Shown here piece by piece: positions 52,280-59,871 of a stretch of 64,000 bases of DNA (within the stretch, counting starts at the first letter, position 1; the number at the start of each line of letters is the position of its first letter). A program made the position numbers and the translations under genes. Source of the stretch: Streptomyces sp. NBC_00576 (lineage in GTDB: Bacteria > Actinomycetota > Actinomycetes > Streptomycetales > Streptomycetaceae). The stretch covers positions 8,556,001 to 8,620,000 of the forward strand of contig NZ_CP107780.1 of the NCBI RefSeq assembly GCF_036345175.1. Direction: 5' to 3'. A model generated the notes under the pieces. The model worked only from the letters and a program-made list of their open reading frames with translations, was not told the origin of the DNA and searched no databases.

Positions 52280-53287
52280 CTACGCGCGCGTGCCGACCGT
52301 CGCCTCGGTCGTGGGGCCGGGTACGTCGGCCAGGGAATCGGTCCCGGTGCGCTCGCGCAGGGCGAGCAGGACACGCAGGACCGCGATCCACACCAGCGCC
52401 GAGCCGAGCATGTGCAGACCGACCAGGACCTCGGGGAGGTTCGTGAAATATTGGACATACCCGATGACGCCCTGCGCGAGCAGGATCAGGAACAGGTCCC
52501 GCGTGCGGTTCAGCGGGCCCCTGGGGGCGTCGACGGCCTTCAGGACGAACCACAGGGCGAACGTCAGGGTCACTACGATCCAGGCGAGCACCGCGTGCAG
52601 CTTGCTCACGTTCTCCCAGTTCAGCGGCATACGCTCGATCTCGCTGGAGTCGCCGGCGTGCGGGCCCGACCCGGTCACCACCGTGCCGACCGCGATCAGC
52701 AGCACCGAGGCCACCACCAGGAACCACACCAACTGCTGTACGGCCTTGCCGACCAGCGGGCGGGGCGCCTCGTCGCCCTCCTGCGTGCGCTGCCACATCA
52801 CCGCGGCGACCGCGATCAGAGCGGAGGACAACAGGAAGTGCGCCGCGACCGTGTACGGGTTGAGGCCCACCAGGACGACGACGCCGCCCAGGACCGCGTT
52901 GCTCATGACGACCCAGAACTGCGCCCAGCCGAGCCGGGTCAGGCTGCGTCGGTACGGCTTCTCCGAGCGGGCGGCGATGATCGCCCAGCCGACCGCCGCA
53001 CACAGCACGTACGTCAGCATGCGGTTGGTGAACTCGATGACGCCGTGCACGCCCATCGCGCTCGTCGTCGTCAGCGAGTCGTCGGTGCACTTGGGCCAGG
53101 TCGGGCAGCCGAGGCCCGATCCGGTCAGCCGTACGGCACCCCCGGTGACCACGATGACGACCGACATGACGAGCGCGGCGAGCGCCGCACGCCGGACGGT
53201 TCGGGGGGTCGGCGTCCAGCGGGCGGCGATGAAGGCGAGCGGGTTCCGCGCGGCGGACAGGGCCTCGGCGGGGGTCATCTTTGGCAC
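52280..53287 (-). CDS. ctaA: Haem A synthase (COX15/CtaA)
   Basis: A 335-residue, eight-helix membrane enzyme that oxidises haem O to haem A. The four haem-ligand His lie in MGVHGVIEFTNRM, YTVAAHFLLSSA, SKLHAVLAWIV and VGLHMLGSALVW. RLTGSGLGCPTWPKCTD carries the disulfide-type Cys pair in the first external loop. The start is uncertain: a GTG at 53287 is exactly 7 nt after a TACGAT -10 (53295-53300), the same leaderless layout as uvrB, while ATGs at 53296, 53278 and 53317 are also in frame. It works with ctaB upstream. Confidence 0.9.
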   Translation of the reverse strand: MPKMTPAEALSAARNPLAFIAARWTPTPRTVRRAALAALVMSVVIVVTGGAVRLTGSGLGCPTWPKCTDDSLTTTSAMGVHGVIEFTNRMLTYVLCAAVGWAIIAARSEKPYRRSLTRLGWAQFWVVMSNAVLGGVVVLVGLNPYTVAAHFLLSSALIAVAAVMWQRTQEGDEAPRPLVGKAVQQLVWFLVVASVLLIAVGTVVTGSGPHAGDSSEIERMPLNWENVSKLHAVLAWIVVTLTFALWFVLKAVDAPRGPLNRTRDLFLILLAQGVIGYVQYFTNLPEVLVGLHMLGSALVWIAVLRVLLALRERTGTDSLADVPGPTTEATVGTRA

Positions 53288-53338
53288 GCGTCCCATCGTA
53301 GGCGGCTGCTTGTGCACGCTTTCACTAGGGTGGGCATG

Positions 53339-53374
53339 AGGGAGTGGGACGCCGTTTCCGACGCCCCACTCCCT
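53339..53374 (-). terminator. Hairpin after the secreted repeat-protein gene
   Basis: AGGGAGTGGG at 53339-53348 pairs with CCCACTCCCT at 53365-53374, 15 nt beyond the stop of the minus-strand gene. Confidence 0.6.
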
Positions 53375-53388
53375 GGTGCTCGCTCAGC

Positions 53389-54318
53389 TCAGCGGGCGCA
53401 GATCACCTGTGCTTTGAGGGCCCAGGGCAAAGGCGTCCCCGGAACCAGTTCGGACACGGTCGCTGTTCCGTGGGGCGGTGTCGGGGTCGGTGCCGGGTAC
53501 AGAGCCACCGGGACGAGCCGGTTGAGGGCGGCGCTGCTTCCGGCGAGCAGGACACCCGTACCGAATGCCCGGGTGCCCTGCGGGCAGTTGGCGATGGCTG
53601 TCGCCGAAGGGGACGAACCCGGGCTTATCCACTGGCTGGTCTGTCGGAATGCGAGGGTGAGAGGCCCGGCGCACACCACGTGGGACATCAAGGCCCACCG
53701 CTGGGGTGTGGCCGACGCCTCACTGGCCCGGGCCGAGGCGGAGAGACCGGGGGTGATGGTGATGGCGTTGAGCCCGACCCTGTTGTCGGCGCCGCTGACC
53801 CTCGCACCGAGCCCGATGAGCCGTGTGCCGGCAGGGCAGTCGTGGCGTTGTACGGACTTGGGGCTGCTGGAGGTGAATACCGCGGGGGCCTGGTGATACG
53901 TCAGTCCGGCCGGCCTGTTGGCGCACACCGCGTAGGCCCGCACCCGCCAACCGGTCAAGGGATTGCCGAATTCCTCCGCCGACGCGATCCACCGGTCCCC
54001 GAAGGGGGAGTGGACCGGATACGAGCCGCGCAGGAGAACGCTCCGCCCGCCGAACTCGATGCGCGCACCGCCTGCCAGAACCACCTTGCCGCTGGGGCAC
54101 GGAGCCACGGCGGAACGCGCGGAGGTGGAGTTGAACGCGCTGACCCGCTCGACGTAGCGGTAGCCGGACACCGGGGCCGGTGCGGCCTGGACCCGCGCGG
54201 AGGCCGACGGTTCGGCCGCGACCGGAGCCGACATGAGGCCCTGACCGCCGAGGGCCGCGCAGAGAGCCACCACGGTGCCCCAGAGCAGTGGGTGGCGTGA
54301 CACTGGTGAACGGAACAT
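53389..54318 (-). CDS. Secreted triple-repeat protein of unknown function
   Basis: A 309-residue exported protein. The first 40 residues are a signal peptide (LLWGTVVALCAALGGQGLMS, then APVAA before EPSA). The mature part is three modules of about 85 residues, each starting with a Cys-Pro-x-Gly motif (CPSGKVVLAGG, CPAGTRLIGLG, CPQGTRAFGTG) and ending with a second Cys (YAVCANR, HVVCAGP, QVICAR). One disulfide per module is likely. I know no function for this pattern. The ATG at 54318 has AGGAAGG upstream. It is divergent from the giant BTAD regulator, which might control it. Confidence 0.72.
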   Translation of the reverse strand: MFRSPVSRHPLLWGTVVALCAALGGQGLMSAPVAAEPSASARVQAAPAPVSGYRYVERVSAFNSTSARSAVAPCPSGKVVLAGGARIEFGGRSVLLRGSYPVHSPFGDRWIASAEEFGNPLTGWRVRAYAVCANRPAGLTYHQAPAVFTSSSPKSVQRHDCPAGTRLIGLGARVSGADNRVGLNAITITPGLSASARASEASATPQRWALMSHVVCAGPLTLAFRQTSQWISPGSSPSATAIANCPQGTRAFGTGVLLAGSSAALNRLVPVALYPAPTPTPPHGTATVSELVPGTPLPWALKAQVICAR

Positions 54319-54421
54319 GAGGAACCTTCCTGGATCAACCGCAATGCCCGGTTGGCGAGCGGCTGTTACGTGAACTGGGTCACACATCACCGCATCCCGC
54401 CGCTAGGCTCCTGGAGAGGCG

Positions 54422-54450
54422 CTTGGAACCTCTTGGCACCTGCTTGGAAC
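54422..54450. repeat. Three helically phased CTTGGMAC repeats upstream of the BTAD regulator
   Basis: CTTGGAACC, CTTGGCACC and CTTGGAACG begin at 54422, 54432 and 54443, that is, 10 and 11 bases apart. SARP-type regulators bind direct repeats at about this period. They lie just before the regulator's ribosome-binding site and 104 bp from the divergent gene. Confidence 0.65.
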
Positions 54451-54464
54451 GAGGGCGATGTGCC

Positions 54465-57400
54465 ATGTCAGCTGTGCCGGCCACTGATTTCGGCCTTCTC
54501 GGGCCGTTGCGGGTTCTGCGTTCCGGCACCGCACTGCCACTGGGCGGTCCGCGGCAGCGGGCGGTCCTGGCCCTGCTGCTGATCGAGGCGAACCGGGTCG
54601 TCCCCCTGGACCGGCTCGTCGACGAGGTGTGGGGCGCCGACCCGCCGGACGGCGCGGTCACCTCGGTGCAGACGTACGTCTTCCACCTTCGCCGCGCCCT
54701 GGAGCCGGACCGGGTCCGGGGGTCCGCGGCCGAGATGCTGGTGACGCGGGGCCGCGGCTACGCGCTTCTGGTCGAGCCCGGGGCGACGGACGCCGTACGT
54801 TTCGAGGCGGCCGTCCTGAAGGGGCGGGCGGCGCTGGACGCGGGCCGGTACGCCGACGCGGTCGGGACCCTCCTAGGGGCGCTGGGGCTCTGGCGGGGGA
54901 CCGTGCTGGAGGATCTGGGCGACTACGGGTTCGTACGGCGTGAGGGCAGCCGCCTGGAGGAGGTGCGGCTGACCGCGCTCGAAGCGCGTCTGGAGGCGGA
55001 TCTGGCGCTGGGGCGGCATGAGGCCGTCGTGGGTGAGCTGGAGCAGCTGGCCGGCGCCCATCCGTTGCGCGAACGCCTGTGCGCGCAGCGGATGCTGGCG
55101 CTGTACCGGTGCGGCCGGCAGGCAGAGGCGTTGGAGTGCTACCGGCTGTTACGGGACCGGCTGGCGGACGAACTGGGTCTCGATCCCGACGAGTCGGTGC
55201 AGCGGGTGCATCAGGCGGTGCTGGTCCACGATCCCACCGTCGCCGCGCCGCACAGGCCACGGAGCCCGGGGCGGCCGGCCGCGGCACGTGTGCCGCAGAG
55301 GCGGTTGTTCCCGGCCACGGCCGTGTCCCTGGCGGCCATCGCCGCCCTGTGCATCGGCGTCCTCTCCGGCGCGAGCACGCCTCGCCCGGTCCCCGTCCCG
55401 CTCGGTGCCAACACCGTGGGCGCTGTGAACGGCGCCGGTCCGCCGGTACCGGTCGGGCAGAGCCCGGACGGGCTGGCCTGGGGGGCGGGTTCGGTGTGGG
55501 CGGCGAACAGCGGGGACGACTCGGTCAGCCGCATCGATCCGCGGACGCATGCCGTCCAGCTGATCCCCGTCGGCTCCGGTCCGGTCGCCGTGGCCGTGAG
55601 CGGCGACGACGTCTGGGTCGCCAACAGCGGCGACGGCACGGTCTCGCGGATCAACGCCGCCGTCGACCGGGTCGTCGACACGGTGCCTGTGGGAAACCTG
55701 CCCTCCGCCGTCGCCGCCGGGCCCGGCGGTGTGTGGGTCGCGCTGAGCGGCGACAACGCGATCCGGCGGATCGATCCCGAGTCCGGCCGGGTGGGCGAGG
55801 CCGTCGCGGTGGGCAGCGCCCCGGTCGGCATCGGAGTGGGGAAGCACACGGTCTGGGTGGCCAACAGCCTGGACGGAACGGTGACTCCGGTCGACGCCGC
55901 CACCGGCCAGGCCCGCGGACCGATTCGGGTGGGCACGGGACCGCGGAGCGTGGCCGTCACCGAGGACGCGGTCTGGGTCGCCAACGGGCTCTCGCTGACC
56001 GTCTCCCGTATCGACGCCCGTACCGGCGTCGTCACCTCCCACGAGGTGGGCGACGGCCCCCGTAGCGTCGTCGCGGGACCCGATGGCGTCTGGGTGAGCA
56101 ACGAGTACGACGCCACCGTGGTCCGTCTCGATCCCCGTACGGGGCGGCCGGTGCGCACGATCCGCACCGGAGGTTCGCCGCGGGGGCTGGCGCTGGCCGG
56201 GCCGACGGTGTGGGCCGCGGCCCGGGCTCTCGCGGCGCCCGGCCATCGCGGCGGCACCCTGACCGTGCTGGGCTTCGGCGGAGCCGTGGAGTCCGGCATC
56301 GACCCGGCGAACGTCTACGTCTCGGAGGCGGGCCTGGCCCTCAGCGTGGCCTACGACCATCTCGTCGGCTGGCGTCAGGTGCCCGGCGGATCGGAACTCA
56401 CGCTCGTCCCGGACCTGGCGACCGAGCTCCCGAGACCGACCGACGGCGGGCGCACCTACACGTTCACGGTGCGGCGGGGGATCCGCTACTCCGACGGCAG
56501 GGTCGTCAGGCCCGCGGACTTCCGCCGCGGTCTGCGGCGGGCGCTGACCGTGGGCGGGGGAAACCCGGTGTTCTTCACAGGGATCGTCGGCGGGGCCGCG
56601 TGTCTGGACCACCCCGAGCGCTGCGACCTCTCACGCGGGATCACGACCGACGACGCGACCTCCACCGTCACCTTCCGGCTCACCGAGCCGGACCCGGACT
56701 TCCTGGGCAAGCTCACCCTGTTCGTGTCACCGACGCCCCCGGGGGTGCCGGACGAGAACGTCGGCGACAAACCCGTCCCCGCGACCGGCCCGTACCGGAT
56801 CGTCGAGTACCGGAAGGGCAAGCAGCTCACCCTCCACCGGAATCAGTACTTCCGTGAGTGGTCCCACGTGGCCCAGCCGGCCGGCTATCCCGACGTCATC
56901 CGCTGGCGGACGGTCACGACGGCCGAGAAACAGACAGCGGAGGTGAACGCCGGCCGTGCGGACCTCGCGTTGGACCTCAACACCCATCCCGGACGGCTCG
57001 ACCTGCGCCGGCTCGCCGTGCGGTACCCCTCCCGCCTTCACACGACCCCGTCGTTCTTCATGGTCTACGAGATCTTCAACACCCGGGTGCCACCCTTCGA
57101 CGACAAGCGGGTCCGCCAGGCCCTCGCCTACGCCGTCGACCGCGACCGACTGGTGACCCTGATGGGCGGGCCCGACGCCGCGTCCCTCACCTGCCAGTCC
57201 CTGCCGCCGGGGTTTCGCGGCTACCGCCCCTACTGCCCGTACACGGGCTCTCCCGGCCCCGACGGCCAGTGGTCCGGGCCCGACCTCGAAAGGGCCAGGA
57301 AGCTGATCGAGGCCTCGGGCACCGCGGGGATGCGGGTGGGTGTGTGGACCTGGACCGTGGAGTGGTCCCGCCGCGTCACCGACTACTTCGTGGAACTCCT

Positions 57401-57839
57401 CGGCGATCTCGGTTACCGCACGACGCTGCATGTCCTCCCCAAGGACGACAGGTACTGGAACACGGTGGCGGACTCCCGTACCCGGGCGCAGCTGATGATC
57501 GTGGGGTGGTTCCCCGACTATCCGGCCCCCTCCACCTATTTCACGCCCATCCTCACCTGCGACGGTTTCCGCCCCGGCGACGGGATGAACAGCGTGAACT
57601 ACTCCGAGTACTGTTCCCCGTCACTGGACCGGCTCGTGGCATCCGCGCAGGCCGCCGAGGGGTCCGACTCCGCCCTGGCCGGCCGGCTGTGGGAGCGTGT
57701 CGACCGGAAGGTCATCGACGAAGCGGTCTGGCTGCCCGTCGCGAGCGTCAGCCAGGTGGCCTTCACCTCCACCCGCCTCGGCAACTACCAGGCCGCGCCC
57801 GGTTTCGGCCCGCTCGTCTCCCAGATGTGGGTCCGCTGA
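54465..57839 (+). CDS. Transmembrane BTAD (SARP-type) regulator with propeller and oligopeptide-binding domain
   Basis: A 1124-residue one-component protein. Residues 8-95 are an OmpR/SARP winged helix (FGLLGPLRVLRSGTALPLGG, RLVDEVWGADPP), and 103-250 the bacterial transcriptional activation domain (LRERLCAQRMLALYRCGRQA, LADELGLDPDESVQ). Residues 281-300 form one membrane helix. Residues 327-615 are seven YVTN-like blades, each with VWxxN (VWVANSGDGTVSRI). Residues 625-1124 are a family-5 oligopeptide-binding domain (GRTYTFTVRRGIRYSDGRVV, KRVRQALAYAVDRDRLVTL). DNA binding is inside, ligand binding outside. The ATG at 54465 has GAGGG upstream; 54423 is in frame. Sensing a peptide outside the cell is inferred. 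Confidence 0.85.
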   Translation: MSAVPATDFGLLGPLRVLRSGTALPLGGPRQRAVLALLLIEANRVVPLDRLVDEVWGADPPDGAVTSVQTYVFHLRRALEPDRVRGSAAEMLVTRGRGYALLVEPGATDAVRFEAAVLKGRAALDAGRYADAVGTLLGALGLWRGTVLEDLGDYGFVRREGSRLEEVRLTALEARLEADLALGRHEAVVGELEQLAGAHPLRERLCAQRMLALYRCGRQAEALECYRLLRDRLADELGLDPDESVQRVHQAVLVHDPTVAAPHRPRSPGRPAAARVPQRRLFPATAVSLAAIAALCIGVLSGASTPRPVPVPLGANTVGAVNGAGPPVPVGQSPDGLAWGAGSVWAANSGDDSVSRIDPRTHAVQLIPVGSGPVAVAVSGDDVWVANSGDGTVSRINAAVDRVVDTVPVGNLPSAVAAGPGGVWVALSGDNAIRRIDPESGRVGEAVAVGSAPVGIGVGKHTVWVANSLDGTVTPVDAATGQARGPIRVGTGPRSVAVTEDAVWVANGLSLTVSRIDARTGVVTSHEVGDGPRSVVAGPDGVWVSNEYDATVVRLDPRTGRPVRTIRTGGSPRGLALAGPTVWAAARALAAPGHRGGTLTVLGFGGAVESGIDPANVYVSEAGLALSVAYDHLVGWRQVPGGSELTLVPDLATELPRPTDGGRTYTFTVRRGIRYSDGRVVRPADFRRGLRRALTVGGGNPVFFTGIVGGAACLDHPERCDLSRGITTDDATSTVTFRLTEPDPDFLGKLTLFVSPTPPGVPDENVGDKPVPATGPYRIVEYRKGKQLTLHRNQYFREWSHVAQPAGYPDVIRWRTVTTAEKQTAEVNAGRADLALDLNTHPGRLDLRRLAVRYPSRLHTTPSFFMVYEIFNTRVPPFDDKRVRQALAYAVDRDRLVTLMGGPDAASLTCQSLPPGFRGYRPYCPYTGSPGPDGQWSGPDLERARKLIEASGTAGMRVGVWTWTVEWSRRVTDYFVELLGDLGYRTTLHVLPKDDRYWNTVADSRTRAQLMIVGWFPDYPAPSTYFTPILTCDGFRPGDGMNSVNYSEYCSPSLDRLVASAQAAEGSDSALAGRLWERVDRKVIDEAVWLPVASVSQVAFTSTRLGNYQAAPGFGPLVSQMWVR

Positions 57840-57851
57840 GCCCGCCGGGAC

Positions 57852-58631
57852 TCACTCCCAGCGGAAGAACCGGCCGGCCGCGGCCAGCCCCACGACCGCC
57901 CACACCGCGAGGATCCCCAGGTCGCCCCACGGCATCCCGGCACCGTGCTGCAGCACGTCCCGCAGTCCGTCCGACAGGGCCGAGATCGGGAGCAGGGCCA
58001 GTACGTCCTGGACGCCGGAGGGGAACTTGTCCAGCGGGACGATCACCCCGCCGCCCACCAGGAGCAGCAGGAAGACGAGGTTCGCGGCGGCCAGCGTGGC
58101 CTCCGCCTTCAGGGTGCCCGCCATCAGCAGGCCGAGGCCCGAGAAGGCGGCCGTGCCGAGGAGGAGCAGGAGGAGTACGGCGAAGGGGTTGCCGTGCGGG
58201 GACCAGCCGAGCGCGAAGGCGATCACTGTCAGCAGGGCGACCTGGAGGACCTCGGTGACCAGTACCGACGCCGTCTTCGCCGTCATCAGGCCCCAGCGGG
58301 GGAGCGGGGAGGTGGCGAGCCTCTTCAGGACGCCGTAGCGGCGTTCGAAGCCCGTCGCGATCGCCTGACCCGTGAACGCCGTCGACATCACGGCGAGCGC
58401 GAGGATGCCCGGGGCGAGGAAGTCGACCGCCTTGCCGGCGCCCGTGTCGATGATGTCCACCGAGCCGAACAGCAGCAGAAGCAGGGCGGGAATGATCACC
58501 GTGAGGAGCAGCTGCTCGCCGTTGCGCAGCAGCATCTTCGTCTCCAGGGCCGCCTGGGCCCCGATCATGCGGGGGAGCGGGGCGGCGCCTGGCATGGGGG
58601 TGTACGCACCCGTACCGGTCGTGGTGGTCAT
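57852..58631 (-). CDS. ABC-2 type transporter permease
   Basis: A 259-residue, six-helix ABC-2 permease. It has the usual cytoplasmic N-terminus (MIGAQAALETKMLLRNGEQLLLTVIIPALLL), the LAPGILALAVMSTAFTGQAIATGFERRYGVLKRLATSPLPR region that contacts the ATPase, and a C-terminal PISALSDGLRDVL. These pairs usually export drugs, lipids or peptides; the cargo is unknown. The ATG at 58631 has AAGGAG 8 nt upstream, supplied by the duplicated end of the ATPase gene. It converges on the BTAD regulator with 12 nt between. Confidence 0.87.
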   Translation of the reverse strand: MTTTTGTGAYTPMPGAAPLPRMIGAQAALETKMLLRNGEQLLLTVIIPALLLLLFGSVDIIDTGAGKAVDFLAPGILALAVMSTAFTGQAIATGFERRYGVLKRLATSPLPRWGLMTAKTASVLVTEVLQVALLTVIAFALGWSPHGNPFAVLLLLLLGTAAFSGLGLLMAGTLKAEATLAAANLVFLLLLVGGGVIVPLDKFPSGVQDVLALLPISALSDGLRDVLQHGAGMPWGDLGILAVWAVVGLAAAGRFFRWE

Positions 58632-58723
58632 GAACGCAACTCCTTGCCCGTGAGCTCCAGGCTGTGTCTTCCCGGGGGGCAACCCCCGGACCCCCGGCAG
58701 GTCCTTGTGCGGTCCGGAATCAT
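58628..58723 (-). CDS. 31-residue ORF created by a duplication between the ABC-2 genes
   Basis: Its ATG at 58723 overlaps the ATPase stop (ATGA) and its own TGA overlaps the permease ATG (ATGA), so ribosomes could pass along all three without a gap. The last ten residues, LELTGKELRS, are identical to the ATPase C-terminus, because 33 bp at 58720-58752 are repeated at 58628-58660. The middle (RTRTCRGSGGCPPGRHS) comes from a 59-bp insert. I infer that the ORF has no function of its own and serves to keep the translational coupling. Confidence 0.5.
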   Translation of the reverse strand: MIPDRTRTCRGSGGCPPGRHSLELTGKELRS

Positions 58724-58752
58724 GAACGCAACTCCTTGCCCGTGAGCTCCAG
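58628..58752. repeat. 33-bp direct repeat flanking a 59-bp insert
   Basis: Bases 58628-58660 and 58720-58752 are identical and contain the end of the ATPase gene with its internal ribosome-binding site for the permease. The 59 bases between include a CCCGGGGGG/CCCCCGG hairpin like common streptomycete intergenic sequence. Confidence 0.9.
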
Positions 58753-59643
58753 AAAGACGTCTTCCAGGGTGTGTCGTTCCACCGAGATCCGGTCCGGCAT
58801 CACCCCGTGCTGGGCGCACCAGGACGTCACCGTGGCGAGGAGCTGCGGGTTCACCTTGCCGCCGACGCGGTAGGCGCCCGGGGTCAGCTCGACGGCCGTG
58901 CAGTCCGCCGGGAGGGCCTTCAGCAGGGAGCCCACGTCCAGACCCGGTCGACCCATGAAGCGCAGCGTGTTCTCGGCGCCGCCGCGGCACAGCTGTTCCG
59001 GGGTGCCCTGGGCGATGACCTTGCCGGCGTCGATGATCGCGACGTCGTCCGCGAGCTGCTCGGCCTCGTCCATGTGATGGGTGGTGAGGATGACGGAGAC
59101 GCCGTCGCCGCGCAGATCCCGTACGAGATCCCAGGTGGCGCGGCGGGCCTGGGGGTCGAGGCCGGCGGTCGGTTCGTCGAGGAAGACCAGCTCCGGGCGG
59201 CCGACGACGGCCATCGCGAGCGCCAGGCGCTGCTGCTGGCCGCCGGAGAGGCGGCGGTACGTGGTCCGGCCGCAGCTGCCGAGGCCGAGGCGTTCTATCA
59301 GGGCGTCCACGTCCAGCGGGTGCGCGTGCAGCTTGGCCACGTGGCGGAGCATCTCGTCGGCGCGGGCGCCCGAGTAGACGCCGCCGGACTGGAGCATCAC
59401 ACCGATCCGTGGACGCAGGGCGGTGGCTTCCCGTATCGGGTCGAGGCCCAGGACACGTACCGTCCCGGAGTCCGGTTTGCGGTATCCCTCGCAGGTCTCG
59501 ACGGTGGTCGTCTTGCCCGCGCCGTTCGGGCCGAGTACGGCGGTGATGCCCGCCCGGGCCACCAGGTCGAGGCCGTCCACCGCGGTCTTCGTGCCGTACC
59601 GCTTCACCAGGGCCTGGACCTGGACCACGGGCTCGCTTCGCAT
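58720..59643 (-). CDS. ABC-2 exporter ATPase
   Basis: A 307-residue ABC ATPase of the drug/antibiotic exporter group. Walker A is GPNGAGKTTTVETCEG, the signature RLSGGQQQRLALAMAV, Walker B LVFLDEPTAGLDPQARR, and the switch His is in TTHHMDEAEQLADD. The C-terminal extension ends LEDVFLELTGKELRS, typical of this group. The ATG at 59643 lies 8 nt after a TAGACT -10, so it may be leaderless; the frame is open upstream to 59763 without coding character. It forms an export pair with the permease, separated by the duplication described at 58628-58752. Confidence 0.9.
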   Translation of the reverse strand: MRSEPVVQVQALVKRYGTKTAVDGLDLVARAGITAVLGPNGAGKTTTVETCEGYRKPDSGTVRVLGLDPIREATALRPRIGVMLQSGGVYSGARADEMLRHVAKLHAHPLDVDALIERLGLGSCGRTTYRRLSGGQQQRLALAMAVVGRPELVFLDEPTAGLDPQARRATWDLVRDLRGDGVSVILTTHHMDEAEQLADDVAIIDAGKVIAQGTPEQLCRGGAENTLRFMGRPGLDVGSLLKALPADCTAVELTPGAYRVGGKVNPQLLATVTSWCAQHGVMPDRISVERHTLEDVFLELTGKELRS

Positions 59644-59779
59644 GGGTCCAGAGTCTAGGTACGGGAGGAGTCGTACAGGTGCGCGGGGGCCGGATCCGGC
59701 CCCCGGCGGGACGGGCTCCAGCCCTGCTCCTGTGCTGCTCGGGGCGGTCCGCTGATCGATCAAAGATCGTTTTCGCAGG

Positions 59780-59798
59780 TCAGGTTAGGTGAACCTAA
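59780..59798. promoter_or_regulatory. Iron box (DmdR1/IdeR-type) upstream of suf
   Basis: The 19 bases here match 16 of 19 positions of the actinobacterial iron box TTAGGTTAGGCTAACCTAA; the core is AGGTTAGGTGAACCTAA. It lies between the divergent ABC ATPase and sufR, so an iron-loaded DmdR/IdeR repressor could control either. Confidence 0.7.
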
Positions 59799-59857
59799 GT
59801 GATGCAGGGCACCGCAGAGGGAGCTGGACCCGGCTTGCCGCGCTCCGAGGAATTACG

Positions 59858-59871
59858 CAACAATGGTGTTG
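59858..59871. promoter_or_regulatory. SufR operator
   Basis: CAAC-N6-GTTG, embedded in the perfect inverted repeat CAACA-N4-TGTTG, matches the form reported for streptomycete SufR sites. It overlaps the probable -10 (AACAAT, 59859-59864) and touches the sufR GTG at 59871, with TTGCCG as a possible -35 at 59835-59840. Autorepression of a leaderless message is inferred. Confidence 0.75.

Noticed and set aside
58623..58990. A 120-codon minus-strand gene within the ATPase gene
   Set aside because: Only its last 31 codons (from 58723) are outside the ATPase and make sense as the product of the duplication; the rest is an out-of-frame shadow.
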